Shown here: positions 36,475-45,562 of the stretch, one piece after another | How the letters are laid out: every line of letters begins with the position of its first letter | Numbering within the stretch: the stretch's first letter is position 1 | Assembly: GCA_002347095.1 (NCBI GenBank) | Contig: DDWZ01000030.1 | Span: forward strand, 1 to 64,000 | Origin: Desulfobulbaceae bacterium UBA2273 | GTDB taxonomy: Bacteria > Desulfobacterota > Desulfobulbia > Desulfobulbales > Desulfurivibrionaceae | DNA: 64,000 bases | Reading direction: 5' to 3' | The notes under the pieces: model-generated | What the model was told of the DNA's origin: nothing | Seen by the model: only the letters and a program-made list of their open reading frames with translations | The model's database searches: none | Translations under genes and position numbers: made by a program

Positions 36475-37362
36475 ATGAAAATAGAGAAGATCCTGTTCCC
36501 GACCAAATTCAGGGAATTCGCCTTCGAGGCCCTTGAGTCCCTGCTCGTGCTCAAGGATGCCGGCTTGCGGGATGTTGTGCTGCACAACGTCATCCCGCGG
36601 GATGAGGTGGGTTTTGTCCCGTACGGCGGCTATTTGAAGGACGAGGAGGAGCGGCTGCGGGAAGAGGCCCGGATCCGCTTTCAGGAATGGCAGCAGGCGC
36701 TTTCCGCGCACGGGATAGGGAGCAAGATCGTCATCGAGGTGGGAGATCCGGTGCCCAACATCCTGGCCCTTGCGGAAAAAGAGAAAATCGATCTGATCGT
36801 TGTCGGCAAAAAGAAGAAGACAGGCCCGGAGTTGTCATTCGTGGGATCCCACACCCTGCAGTTGATGACCCGCAGCACTGTGCCGATTCTGGTGAGCAAG
36901 CACATGGTGGAGTATGAATTTTCCGGGGAAATGGTGACGCGTCTCAATGATACAGTCTTCCAGAGGCCTCTTTTGGCCACGGATTGGTCGGAGCCCTCAA
37001 CCCGGGCTCTCGAACTGCTCTCATCCTTGAAAAACGTTGTTGAGGCGGTGTCGGTGTGCCATGTCATCGGGGTAAAGATCGCCAAAAACCTCGACAAATC
37101 AGGGCTGCATCTCCTGGAAAAAGAGAGCCGGGAACGGCTGGCCCGCTATTGCGAAAGATTGACCGCCGCTGGCATTCCTGCCGAGCCGCATCTTGGCGCA
37201 GGGAGGAGTGTCCTTGAAATAATTCGCATTGCCCGGGAAACCCATGCCACCATGATCATGATGGGAACCACGGGAAAAGACCGGCTCCATGAATTCTTTC
37301 TGGGGAGTAATTCGCACCGGGTGGCCGAGGCCTCGGAACTGCCCACGCTTTTGGTGCCGTAG
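36475..37362 (+). CDS. Tandem universal stress protein (two UspA domains)
   Basis: 295 residues with two UspA folds (about 1-145 and 160-295). The first domain begins with KILFPTKFREFAFEAL; the second with RPLLATDWSEPS. The nucleotide-binding signature appears near the C-terminus as MGTTGKDRLHEFFLGSNSHRV, close to G-x2-G-x9-G-S. The first domain has GKKKKTGPELSFVGSH, with one Gly replaced. It is co-directional with nhaD and likely co-transcribed. UspA proteins bind ATP or AMP under stress. Confidence 0.93.
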   Translation: MKIEKILFPTKFREFAFEALESLLVLKDAGLRDVVLHNVIPRDEVGFVPYGGYLKDEEERLREEARIRFQEWQQALSAHGIGSKIVIEVGDPVPNILALAEKEKIDLIVVGKKKKTGPELSFVGSHTLQLMTRSTVPILVSKHMVEYEFSGEMVTRLNDTVFQRPLLATDWSEPSTRALELLSSLKNVVEAVSVCHVIGVKIAKNLDKSGLHLLEKESRERLARYCERLTAAGIPAEPHLGAGRSVLEIIRIARETHATMIMMGTTGKDRLHEFFLGSNSHRVAEASELPTLLVP

Positions 37363-37413
37363 CCTGGAGGGGCTCGCAGAAATTGCGGCCTGTAGTTGTC
37401 TTCCCATTTTTTA

Positions 37414-37441
37414 TTGACATGCTTGAGCCAGCCATTGTAAG
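37414..37441 (+). promoter_or_regulatory. Candidate promoter for the gspG-like gene
   Basis: A perfect TTGACA (37414-37419) is followed after 16 bases by TGTAAG (37436-37441). The start codon is ~90 bases downstream. Confidence 0.4.
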
Positions 37442-37531
37442 CACAATGGAGTCTTTTTTCGATATACCGCCTTGTTGCGGACCGAAGCGCAACGGGACAG
37501 GGCTAATCTTTGCCGGACAGAAAATACTTTT

Positions 37532-37981
37532 ATGAAACAACGAATCCGGAAACAACAGCGCGGTTTTTCGGTGCTGGAACTGTTGATCGTCATGATCATT
37601 CTCCTGCTGCTTGCCTCCCTGGTCGGCCCCAAACTCTTTGGCACCGAGGGGAAGGCTCATCAGAAGACGGCCAAGACCCAGATCGAAATGCTCATGGCGG
37701 CCATGGAGGCTTTTCGCCATGATGTGGGCCGCTATCCGACCCAGCAGGAAGGGTTGGCCGCCTTGGCCGCCGATCCGGGGGTGAAGAAATGGGACGGCGC
37801 TTATCTGAAAAGGGCCGTGCCCAACGACCCATGGGGAAATCCCTATCGCTACAAGAATCCCGGCGAGCACGGCGCGGTGGATATCTTTTCCTACGGGCGC
37901 GACAATCAGCCGGGCGGGGAAAAAGAAAACGCCGACCTCGGCAGTTGGGAATGGGGAAGGCCCAAGGCGACAGGAATGTGA
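37532..37981 (+). CDS. gspG: Type II secretion major pseudopilin GspG-like protein
   Basis: 149 residues from the ATG at 37532. The prepilin signal is short and basic (MKQRIRKQQRG), cleaved before FSVLELLIVMIILLLLASLV, with Glu at position 5 of the mature protein. The globular part has the GspG signature: GRYPTQQEGLAAL, then NDPWGNPYRYKNPG and DIFSYGRDN. Length fits the family. It stands alone here; no other secretion or pilus genes are present in the window, so its assembly partners would have to be encoded elsewhere. A strong terminator follows. Confidence 0.93.
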   Translation: MKQRIRKQQRGFSVLELLIVMIILLLLASLVGPKLFGTEGKAHQKTAKTQIEMLMAAMEAFRHDVGRYPTQQEGLAALAADPGVKKWDGAYLKRAVPNDPWGNPYRYKNPGEHGAVDIFSYGRDNQPGGEKENADLGSWEWGRPKATGM

Positions 37982-38074
37982 CCTGCGCCGTTCCCCTTGG
38001 CGCAGCGCAGGTATTTTTTGGGCTTTGGGAGAAAAAAAGAGGGGGTGTTGATTCGTCGGCCAGCTCATGCTTTG

Positions 38075-38115
38075 GAGGCGGTTGAAGCAGATTCTTCAAC
38101 CGCCTCTTTCTTTTT
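38075..38115 (+). terminator. Intrinsic terminator after gspG
   Basis: GAGGCGGTTGAAG pairs perfectly with CTTCAACCGCCTC (13 bp) around a 6-base loop, then a T-rich tail (TTTCTTTTTC). It lies in the convergent gap between gspG and htpG. Confidence 0.88.
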
Positions 38116-38125
38116 CACCGTGCGC

Positions 38126-40012
38126 TTATTTTCCCACCAGCCGTTCCAAAATCCTGTAGCTCCGCGCCACCATGTTCCTGGGCTCCACCATGAGACCGGC
38201 CTGGATCATGGCGTTGTCGAAGATCTGCTCCACCACGCTTGCCGCCACCTCACCATCCTTGTTCTTCAGCCCGGTCAGTCCCTTGATCAGGGGGTGGCTG
38301 GTGTTGATCTCCAGGTTTTTGCCGCCGAACTGCTGCAGCCCCTGGCCCGAGGCGCGCATGATTCGTTCCATGCTGCTGGTGACAAAGCCGTCGGGGTTGA
38401 CCACCATGGCCGGGCTGTCGGTGAGGCGTTTTGAGGCGAGAACCTCTTTCACCTGCTCGCCCAGCACCTCCTTCATCCAGGTGGTCAGGGTCTCGGACTC
38501 TGCGGCGTCCATGGCCTCGCTCCGGGCTTTTTCCTTGTCCGCCTCGGTTTCCGTCGCTGCTTCGGGAAGATCGAGGTTGCCGCGGTCGGCGGAGACCAGT
38601 TTTTTCTCTCCAAACATACTGAGGTGGCTCATGGCGAAATCATCGATGGGCTCCAGGGTGTAGATCACCTCGATATTGCGCTTCTTGAAGGCCTCGATGT
38701 AGGGGCCGTTTTCAATGGCCTCCCGGCTGGGGCCGTTGATGTAGAAGATCTCCTTCTGCCCCTCGGGCATGCGCTCCACATATTCGGCCAGGGAGGTGAA
38801 GACCCCGGCTTCGGTCTTGGAGGACTCAAAGCGCAGGAGCTTGGCAGCCTCTTCGCGGTAGGCAAAATCCGAGATCACCCCTTCCTTGATAAACATGCCG
38901 AAGTTCTTCCAGAATTCGGTGTACTTCTCCGGCTCGCTCTTGGCCATTTCCTCCAGGAACTTGAGCACCCGCTTGGTCACCACCTTGTTGATCTTGGCGA
39001 CCAGGGCGTTGTCCTGCAAGGCCTGGCGGGAGATGTTGAGCGGCAGGTCTTCGCTGTCGATGACCCCGCGCAGGAAGCGCAGCCATTCCGGGAGGATGGT
39101 CTTGCTGTGCTGCTCGATCAAGACCCGCTGGCAGTAGAGGTTGACCCCCGGCTCCATGCGGCCAAAACCCATGGCCTCGAAATTCTCCTTGGGGATGAAG
39201 AGCAGGGTTTTGATGGCCAGGGGGGCGTCCGCGGAAAAGTGGAGCCGGGCCAGGGGCTCGTCATAGGCATTGGCGATGAATTTGTAAAACTCGGTGTAGG
39301 CGTCCTCGCTGATCTCGCTCTTGCCCAGGGTCCAGATGGCCTGGACCGTGTTGATTGTCTCGCCCTTGAGCTTGATGGGGAAGGGGACAAAGCTGGAATA
39401 TTGCTTGATGATGCGGCGGATGGTCTGCTCGTCGGCAAACTCCTTGGCCTCGTCGGTGAGTTCCAGGGTGATGCTGGTGCCGCGCCGGATGCCGGGGCAC
39501 ATGGCGATGGTGAAGGTGCCGCCGCCGTCGGAGACCCACTCGTGGCCCATGTCGTCCATGCGGAAGGAGCGGGATTTGACCGTGACTTTCTTGGCCACCA
39601 TGAAGGCGGCATAAAAGCCCACGCCGAACTGGCCGATCAGGTTGACATCCTTGCGGTCGGCCTCGGAGAGCTTGCTGAAAAAAGTCTTGGAGCCGGAATG
39701 GGCGATGGTGCCCAGATTGGCCTCCAGCTCGCCGCGGTCCATGCCGATGCCGGAATCGGTGATGGTGAGGGTGTTTGCCTTTTCGTCAAAGTCGATGGTG
39801 ATTTCCAGAGGCACATGGCTGTCAAAGACCTCCTCTTCCACCACGCTCTGGTGGCGGAATTTTTCCAGGGCGTCCGCGGCGTTGGAGATCAATTCGCGCA
39901 GGAAGATCTCTTTTTCCGTGTAGAGCGAATGGATCACGATATCGAGCATCTTTTTTACTTCGGCCTGAAACTCCTTGGTCTCTGTCTGGGGGGTGGTTTT
40001 CTTGGGACTCAT
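38126..40012 (-). CDS. htpG: Chaperone HtpG (Hsp90)
   Basis: 628 residues, normal length. It is a dimeric ATP-dependent chaperone. GHKL ATPase motifs are in order: ELISNAADALEK, DSGIGMDRGEL, and GQFGVGFYAAFMVA with the mobile lid. The middle domain contains the conserved SEDLPLNISR. The C-terminal dimerisation domain ends with VARSYRILERLVGK. It is monocistronic and convergent with gspG; a promoter candidate lies at 40111-40138. Confidence 0.97.
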   Translation of the reverse strand: MSPKKTTPQTETKEFQAEVKKMLDIVIHSLYTEKEIFLRELISNAADALEKFRHQSVVEEEVFDSHVPLEITIDFDEKANTLTITDSGIGMDRGELEANLGTIAHSGSKTFFSKLSEADRKDVNLIGQFGVGFYAAFMVAKKVTVKSRSFRMDDMGHEWVSDGGGTFTIAMCPGIRRGTSITLELTDEAKEFADEQTIRRIIKQYSSFVPFPIKLKGETINTVQAIWTLGKSEISEDAYTEFYKFIANAYDEPLARLHFSADAPLAIKTLLFIPKENFEAMGFGRMEPGVNLYCQRVLIEQHSKTILPEWLRFLRGVIDSEDLPLNISRQALQDNALVAKINKVVTKRVLKFLEEMAKSEPEKYTEFWKNFGMFIKEGVISDFAYREEAAKLLRFESSKTEAGVFTSLAEYVERMPEGQKEIFYINGPSREAIENGPYIEAFKKRNIEVIYTLEPIDDFAMSHLSMFGEKKLVSADRGNLDLPEAATETEADKEKARSEAMDAAESETLTTWMKEVLGEQVKEVLASKRLTDSPAMVVNPDGFVTSSMERIMRASGQGLQQFGGKNLEINTSHPLIKGLTGLKNKDGEVAASVVEQIFDNAMIQAGLMVEPRNMVARSYRILERLVGK

Positions 40013-40110
40013 TGGTTCTCTCTCTGAATGTGTTTCGTTGGGGCGTTGCAGGTGTTTCTACCTGTGGCCCGGGATGGTTCTTTTGTTGCCGAACCGGCAA
40101 TGTGGCTCAA

Positions 40111-40138
40111 AAAATAATCATCTCCATGGCCCTGTCAA
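40111..40138 (-). promoter_or_regulatory. Candidate promoter for htpG
   Basis: On the minus strand, TTGACA (40138-40133) and TATTTT (40116-40111) are 16 bases apart. The leader to the ATG is ~90 bases. No clear heat-shock (sigma-32) -10 CCCCAT box is visible. The rest of the 283-base gap to the HDOD gene contains nothing I can assign. Confidence 0.5.
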
Positions 40139-40295
40139 GCTGCACCAGGCTGAGGTTCGCAACTAGCCGCACTGTTGGTGTTTTTGTAATGCCTCCTAAA
40201 TATTTACAACCGTGTCCGAATATGTGATAATCCACCCGTTGGCATTATGTGCTTGCGCCCGCATGGGCTCCAGACCTTTTGAATCGGGAAAAGTA

Positions 40296-41156
40296 ATGAT
40301 CGATGTAGCCGCCGAGTATGTCAGGGATGTGGAAAAAATAGCGCCGTGCCCGGAGGTGGCGCTGGATGTACTGTCCATGGCCCACGCCGCGGATTGTTCC
40401 ATCCCCAAGCTGTCGGAAAAGATCGAGCAGGATCCGGGCCTCACCGCCAACATGCTGCAGATGGCCAACTCCGCCTACTTCGGCCACATGAAAAAGATCA
40501 CCTCGGTCAAGGACATCATCGTCCGCATGGGGGTGGACGCGGTCAAGATCATCTCCATCACCAGCGCTTCGGTGGGGCTGCTCAGGTCGCCGCAGGCGGC
40601 CTATGCCCTTGGCCGAGGCGAGCTCTGGCGCCATTCCTTTGCCGTGGCCATCCTGGCCAATATCATTGCCCGCAACGCCAAGGCCAGGGATACCTCCGCC
40701 ATTTATACCGCAGGCCTCCTCCATGACGTTGGCAAGGTGATTCTTGACCGGCCCTTGCAGGTGGCGAGTTACAGCCGGGATGAAAACAGCGAGCCGGAGG
40801 ATCTCGTGACCGTGGAACGGCGTCTGCTGCATACGGACCACGCCGAGGTGGGCATGGCCCTGTTGGAAAAATGGGGTCTGCCCGAGGCGGTTTCCGTGCC
40901 GGTCGGCCTGCACCATGACATGACCCAGCCCCAATCAAAAAGGCTGGGGTCCAAGATCATCTACCTGGCGGACGAATTGGTGCATCTTACCGAATACGAC
41001 GCAGGCAGTTCCGGGGACTTCTTCTTTGACGTGCTGGCCTACGAGAGCATGAAAGGAGAGCTGCCCGAGGTGCCCAATTTTGAAAGCAATATGCGGTTGA
41101 TTATCGAGGAGTTCGTCGATAAATATCAGGATGCCGTCGCTGTGTTCAGCCTCTAG
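40296..41156 (+). CDS. HDOD domain protein
   Basis: 286 residues from the ATG at 40296 behind GGGAAAAG; the frame extends upstream to 40212 but lacks a better SD. The HDOD domain fills most of the protein: ALDVLSMAHAADCSIPKLSE, DPGLTANMLQMANSAYFG, RHSFAVAILANIIA, and AGLLHDVGKVIL. HDOD is a non-catalytic HD relative found in signalling proteins that act in stress, motility or biofilm control. It has no attached receiver or GGDEF domain. The next gene (LysE-like) starts 28 bases downstream. Confidence 0.93.
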   Translation: MIDVAAEYVRDVEKIAPCPEVALDVLSMAHAADCSIPKLSEKIEQDPGLTANMLQMANSAYFGHMKKITSVKDIIVRMGVDAVKIISITSASVGLLRSPQAAYALGRGELWRHSFAVAILANIIARNAKARDTSAIYTAGLLHDVGKVILDRPLQVASYSRDENSEPEDLVTVERRLLHTDHAEVGMALLEKWGLPEAVSVPVGLHHDMTQPQSKRLGSKIIYLADELVHLTEYDAGSSGDFFFDVLAYESMKGELPEVPNFESNMRLIIEEFVDKYQDAVAVFSL

Positions 41157-41184
41157 TCCGGCGACGGCCGGAATTTTCCTCTCC

Positions 41185-41802
41185 ATGCGCTACTATCTCG
41201 CCACCGGCGCCCTGCTCGGGCTTGGCGCCGGCCTTTCTCCCGGCCCTCTCCTGACCCTGGTTATCTCCGAATCCCTGCGCCGCGGCGCGGCAGCCGGAGT
41301 CAGGGTGGCCCTGGCTCCCCTGGTCAGCGATCTGCCCATCATCATCTTGGTTCTGCTGGGGCTGGGACGCGTTGCGTCCGCCGGCATGCTGCCGGGGATT
41401 CTTGCCCTGGCAGGCGGGGGTCTGGTGATCTGGATGGGGGTGGGGGAGTTGCGCAGTACCGGGGAGGTGGCTGTCGAGAACCGGGTGCAAACGCACCCGC
41501 TCCGCCGGGGGGTTTGGGTCAACGTCCTCAGCCCCTACCCCTATCTGTTCTGGCTGGGCGTGGGCGGCCCTATCCTTCTCAAGGCCTGGGACTACAAGCA
41601 GGGGGCGCCTTTTGTCTTTCTGGGGAGTTTCTATCTGCTGTTGGTGGGGAGCAAGGCGCTCCTTGCCTGCGTGGCCGGGCGGATGGTTTTCCTGGGCAGC
41701 AAAGGCTACCGCCTCACCCTGCGGGTTCTTGGCCTGCTGCTTTGCCTTTTCGGCCTTTCCCTGATCAAGGAGGGGCTCACCCTCTGCGGCCTTATCCCCT
41801 AA
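41185..41802 (+). CDS. LysE family amino acid/small-molecule exporter
   Basis: 205 residues with about six hydrophobic segments. The LysE/RhtB signature GLGAGLSPGPLLTLVISESL is at the N-terminus, followed by a basic loop. The middle part has NVLSPYPYLFWLGVGGP, as in family members. Export of amino acids or related compounds is inferred. It probably shares a transcript with the HDOD gene. Its stop overlaps the stop of the convergent receiver-CheW gene by 4 bases (41799-41802). Confidence 0.88.
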   Translation: MRYYLATGALLGLGAGLSPGPLLTLVISESLRRGAAAGVRVALAPLVSDLPIIILVLLGLGRVASAGMLPGILALAGGGLVIWMGVGELRSTGEVAVENRVQTHPLRRGVWVNVLSPYPYLFWLGVGGPILLKAWDYKQGAPFVFLGSFYLLLVGSKALLACVAGRMVFLGSKGYRLTLRVLGLLLCLFGLSLIKEGLTLCGLIP

Positions 41803-43724
41803 GCTGCTTCACCGATCAGCACCGCCTCCTGGATATGCATGAGCCGGTCGATGTCCAGAAGGATGGTCACGCCCTCGGCGAGTTTGGCCATGCCCAGCAA
41901 ACACTGGCTGTCAACCACACTGCCGAATTGGGGCGAATCTTCCACCTCCTGCTCCTTGATGGTCACCACCTCGGACACCGCATCGACAATGATGCCGATG
42001 AGCCGGGAGCCGGTGAGGCCGGAAACCTCCACCACGATGATGCAGGTGCGGTCGTCGTACTCCACGCTTTCCATGCCGAATTTGCTCCGCATGTCCATGA
42101 CCGGGATGACTTTGTCCCGCAGGTTGATGACCCCTCTGAAAAACGGCGGCATCTGCGGCAGCTCGTGGATGGCCATCAGGCCGATGATCTCCCGGACATC
42201 GAGGATGCCGAGCCCGTAGCGCTCCTTGCCCAGGGTGAAGATCAGATACTTGCCCTCGCGGGAGGCCAGGGACTGGTCGATGCCAAGCTTCTTGGCCGCG
42301 CCCCTGGGCGCGGTGGTTTCCCGGCTTCCTCCTGCTGCGATCGGCGCATGCTTGCAGGCGATATCGGCAAAGCGGGTGTCGATGAATTCGGCCAGATTGA
42401 TGCGCCGCCCGATCTCCATCTTGCTGGTCATGTAGTCCTGGATGGTCTCCAGATCTTCCTTGACCGGATAGAGATTGTCCGTGGTGATCCCCTGGGGGTC
42501 GGAAAGCACGGTGCGGAGCAGGCCGGGTTCGAGGCCGATTTTTTTCTGGGGGTCGAGAAAGGTTACGGCGATCTCCGCCGCCTCGTCCACATGATCGCGG
42601 ATATAGAGGCCGGCTTCCACCAGCATGGTGGTGAATTCCTGCACCGCCTCGGGATACTTGCTGAGAATCTCTTCCCGGAAGACCACCACGCAGCAGGGAT
42701 GGTCCTGCCACACCTCGCTGGAAAGGAACTGACGCTCGGCAATCCCTGCGGTAATGGCCCGCGAGCCGATGGGCTCGGCCACCAGAAAACCGCTGGCTTC
42801 GGCATTGTCCTTTAAAAATTCCGGCATGGCCACCGGCGGCACCACGTCGAAAAGAACGTTGACCGCTTCCTTGCCCGCTACCCCGGGCCGCAAGCCCATC
42901 TGGGTGAAGTACATGTGGGCCAACATGTTGTGGATCGACATCTTGTGGGGGATATAGAAGGTCTTGTGCTTGAAGAATTGCTGGTACGGCTTGGCATACT
43001 TGCCGGTTTTGTTGCGCACGCAGATGCTGCCGTTGCGGTGGGCGAAAAGCACCAGCTTGATGGGCACCCCGTAGCTGAAGAGATCCATGGCCATGGGCGC
43101 CAGGATAAAGGCGCCGTCCACCTCGCCGTTTTCCAGGGCGTTTTGCACCGGGTTCCAGCCCGGCATGCAGAGGGTGTCCAGGCTGAAGTGGAGCGGATTT
43201 TTTTGCCCCGAGGCCACCTGGTGCTTGAGCACGCCCAGGGCCAGATGGTCGGTGATCTGGATATGGGCCATCTTGAGGTGAACCTTGCCCTCGGCGCTCA
43301 TCTTGGGGCCTTCCTCTTTCTTGGGGGCTGCAACCTGCTTCAGGCCGAAGATCTCATCGATGAGTACCTTGAGCTCGTCCGGGGTAAAGGGCTTGGCCAC
43401 CACGCCGTTGGCGCCGGCCTCCTTGGCCTTGGCCACATAGGCCTTGTCGCCGTGCCCCGTGGCCATGAGAAAGGGGAGGTTCTTGAAAGCATCGTGCCCG
43501 CGCATCCACTGCAGCAGTTGATAGCCGTCGCAGTTGGGCATGGACCAGTCGCTGATGACCAGGGCGATGTCCGGTTCGGCACCAAGCTTTTCCATGGCGT
43601 CGTTGCCGTCTTTTGCCTCGACGATGTTGGTAAAGCCGACCTGGCCGAGGATCCGGGCTTCCATTTTGCGCATGGTCCCGGCATCTTCAACGAGTAAGAT
43701 CTTCATCTGCGGATCAAGAGCCAT
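41799..43724 (-). CDS. Fusion protein: receiver - NrtA/NasS-like ligand-binding domain - CheW
   Basis: 641 residues; the ATG follows AGGAGG at 7 bases. Residues 1-128 are a receiver: LLVEDAGTMRKME, phospho-acceptor Asp in VISDWSMPNCDG, VAKPFTPDE. About 150-440 resembles the periplasmic-binding fold of NrtA/CmpA/SsuA and of cytoplasmic NasS (MAHIQITDHLALGV; WNPVQNALENGEVDGAFILA; LAPMAMDLF). No signal peptide precedes it, so it is cytoplasmic. About 500-641 is CheW: LIFTLGKERYGLGILDVREI, GVINLRDKVIPVMDM. A combined chemotaxis adaptor and ligand sensor is inferred. The ligand could be nitrate, bicarbonate or a sulfonate. Confidence 0.85.
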   Translation of the reverse strand: MALDPQMKILLVEDAGTMRKMEARILGQVGFTNIVEAKDGNDAMEKLGAEPDIALVISDWSMPNCDGYQLLQWMRGHDAFKNLPFLMATGHGDKAYVAKAKEAGANGVVAKPFTPDELKVLIDEIFGLKQVAAPKKEEGPKMSAEGKVHLKMAHIQITDHLALGVLKHQVASGQKNPLHFSLDTLCMPGWNPVQNALENGEVDGAFILAPMAMDLFSYGVPIKLVLFAHRNGSICVRNKTGKYAKPYQQFFKHKTFYIPHKMSIHNMLAHMYFTQMGLRPGVAGKEAVNVLFDVVPPVAMPEFLKDNAEASGFLVAEPIGSRAITAGIAERQFLSSEVWQDHPCCVVVFREEILSKYPEAVQEFTTMLVEAGLYIRDHVDEAAEIAVTFLDPQKKIGLEPGLLRTVLSDPQGITTDNLYPVKEDLETIQDYMTSKMEIGRRINLAEFIDTRFADIACKHAPIAAGGSRETTAPRGAAKKLGIDQSLASREGKYLIFTLGKERYGLGILDVREIIGLMAIHELPQMPPFFRGVINLRDKVIPVMDMRSKFGMESVEYDDRTCIIVVEVSGLTGSRLIGIIVDAVSEVVTIKEQEVEDSPQFGSVVDSQCLLGMAKLAEGVTILLDIDRLMHIQEAVLIGEAA

Positions 43725-43864
43725 TGTGCCACCTCCTGTGGTCCAATATAGAGGAAGAAAGATGTTTCGACAAGTTCGGAGAATTTTCCGGGCGGTCCCG
43801 GCGCGAAGGTTTTATATTGGGGACGCAGGGCATAACGGCTTTCTCTTCGGCTCAGGATATGTGC

Positions 43865-44719
43865 ATGACGGAAAAAATTCTCTATACCCTCCATGAGACC
43901 CAGGCGCTGCTGGAGCAAGGAGCGGTGCTGGTGGTGGATATCCGCGATCAGGACACCTTTGCCGAGGGGCACATCCCCGGAGCGGTGAATATGCCGGAGA
44001 TCTTTTCTTTCTTAAGCGAGAGCACCCCGGAAGGGCTGGCTGCCCTGCAGAATACCTTTGGGGCGAGTTTCTCCCGGGTGGGCGTCGCCCACGACCACAA
44101 GGTTGTTTTTTACGAAGACAGCTTCGATACCAGGTATGGCGCTTCCTGCCGCGGGTATTGGCTGGCCCGCTACCTCGGCCACCCGGACTGCGGCATTCTC
44201 GACGGCGGCTTTTGGGCCTGGCAGCAGTATGGGTTGCCCGAGGAAACCGTTGAAATTCCGCCCATCCCCAGCCGGTTTCTCCCCCACCCCAACATCGCCC
44301 TGATGGCGACCAGGGATGATGTGCTCGCGGCCTTAGGTGGTTCGGAAACCATTCTCCTCGACAACCGGGATGCCAACGAATGGCTGGGCCATACCTCCTC
44401 GCCCTACGGCTTCGATTTTGCCCCCCGGCGGGGAAGGATTCCCACCGCCCGCTGGATTGAATGGTACAGCTTCATGAGCAGGGACGCGATTCCGGCCTTC
44501 CGGCCAGCCCATGAAATCCGGGCCTTGTGCGCCAGCCAGCAGATCTATCCGGACAGCGAGATCATCATCTTCTGCTTCAAGGGGTCGCGGGCGGCCAATA
44601 CCTATGTGGCATTGAAGCTGGCCGGTTTCAACCGCTTGCGGGTCTATTTCGCCTCCTGGAACGAATGGTCCAGGGATCCGAGCCTGCCCATCGAGAGCGG
44701 GGAGCCGCGGGGCGCCTGA
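43865..44719 (+). CDS. Tandem rhodanese sulfurtransferase
   Basis: 284 residues from the ATG at 43865 (AGGA 7 bases upstream). Two rhodanese domains: residues ~1-135 (VVDIRDQDTFAEGHIPGAV, with the active Cys position not obvious) and ~150-284 (ILLDNRDANEWLG; catalytic loop IIFCFKGSRAANTYV with Cys). The CFKGSR loop differs from the CGSGVT of 3-mercaptopyruvate and the CRKGVT of thiosulfate sulfurtransferases, so the substrate is open. It could link persulfide metabolism with the rhodanese/MBL gene at the left edge. A terminator follows. Confidence 0.9.
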   Translation: MTEKILYTLHETQALLEQGAVLVVDIRDQDTFAEGHIPGAVNMPEIFSFLSESTPEGLAALQNTFGASFSRVGVAHDHKVVFYEDSFDTRYGASCRGYWLARYLGHPDCGILDGGFWAWQQYGLPEETVEIPPIPSRFLPHPNIALMATRDDVLAALGGSETILLDNRDANEWLGHTSSPYGFDFAPRRGRIPTARWIEWYSFMSRDAIPAFRPAHEIRALCASQQIYPDSEIIIFCFKGSRAANTYVALKLAGFNRLRVYFASWNEWSRDPSLPIESGEPRGA

Positions 44720-44747
44720 TTTCCCGGCTTGTTTCCGTTCTCCTTCG

Positions 44748-44773
44748 GCCCCGCCACGGCGGGGCTTTTTTCT
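44748..44773 (+). terminator. Intrinsic terminator after the rhodanese gene
   Basis: GCCCCG/CGGGGC stem with a short loop, followed by six T residues (44766-44771). Confidence 0.8.
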
Positions 44774-44853
44774 TGCCAGCCCCGGGGAAAAATGGTCAAG
44801 TGGCCGCGAACCCGCGCATTCCACCCCATAACCCCATCCGCGCAGCCTGTTTC

Positions 44854-45423
44854 ATGGAATTTTCCGCAATCCTGCTCATCGCCCTGGCCTTGGCCGTGGA
44901 CGCTTTTGCCGTGGCTCTGGCCGCCGGGGTCAGCCTGTGCCAGGTCGATTCCCGGCAGGTGTTCCGTCTGGCCTTCCACTTCGGTTTTTTTCAGGCCGGG
45001 ATGAACATCCTCGGCTGGCTGGGCGGGCTTACGGTCCGTTCCTACATCGAAGCCTTTGACCACTGGCTCGCCTTTGGCCTCCTCGCCTTCGTGGGGCTCA
45101 AGATGATCTGGGAGGCGATTCGAGAGGAGCATGAGGCGGGAGAGGGCGCGGACCCCACCAAAGGGCGGATGCTCATCACCCTCTCGGTGGCAACCAGCAT
45201 CGATTCCCTGGCCGTGGGCTTGAGCTTCGCGGTGCTTGAGATCAGTGTCTGGCTTCCGGCCCTGATCATCGGCCTGGTCGCCTCGGGACTCACCGCGCTG
45301 GGTCTGCGGCTGGGCTGTCTGCTGGGCGCGGCCTCGCGCTTGGGCTCCCGGGCCGAGATTGCCGGCGGCCTGGTTCTGCTTGGCATCGGCTTCAAAATTC
45401 TCCATGAACACGGGGTGTTATAG
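44854..45423 (+). CDS. mntP: Manganese efflux pump MntP
   Basis: 189 residues with six hydrophobic segments. Family features: ALALAVDAFAVALAAGV in the first helix and SVATSIDSLAVGLSFAV in the fourth, both with the conserved Asp that carries the ion. Length and topology match MntP. The 130-base leader shows no clear yybP-ykoY riboswitch, only the terminator of the preceding gene. It is followed after 139 bases by the ThiC-family gene. Confidence 0.93.
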   Translation: MEFSAILLIALALAVDAFAVALAAGVSLCQVDSRQVFRLAFHFGFFQAGMNILGWLGGLTVRSYIEAFDHWLAFGLLAFVGLKMIWEAIREEHEAGEGADPTKGRMLITLSVATSIDSLAVGLSFAVLEISVWLPALIIGLVASGLTALGLRLGCLLGAASRLGSRAEIAGGLVLLGIGFKILHEHGVL

Positions 45424-45562
45424 GCATTCTCCTCCCCGGTTCCCATACATTTCCATTGCATTCTCAAAGGGGCGCTGGTATGTTTTTGCGTCTTGAACTT
45501 CCTTTATCTTTCCTGTCAACAACACCCCGCGGCCTGCGCCGGAGGTTATCGGAGAATTTGTG

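Noticed and set aside
44720..44853. yybP-ykoY manganese riboswitch before mntP
   Set aside because: The gap is mainly a terminator for the preceding gene and a short leader, with no conserved two-helix pattern I can recognise.
45424..45562. TPP or cobalamin riboswitch upstream of the ThiC-family gene
   Set aside because: The 139-base leader lacks the thi-box core pattern (CUGAGA / ACCC) and shows no adenosylcobalamin box; I saw only a plain SD.
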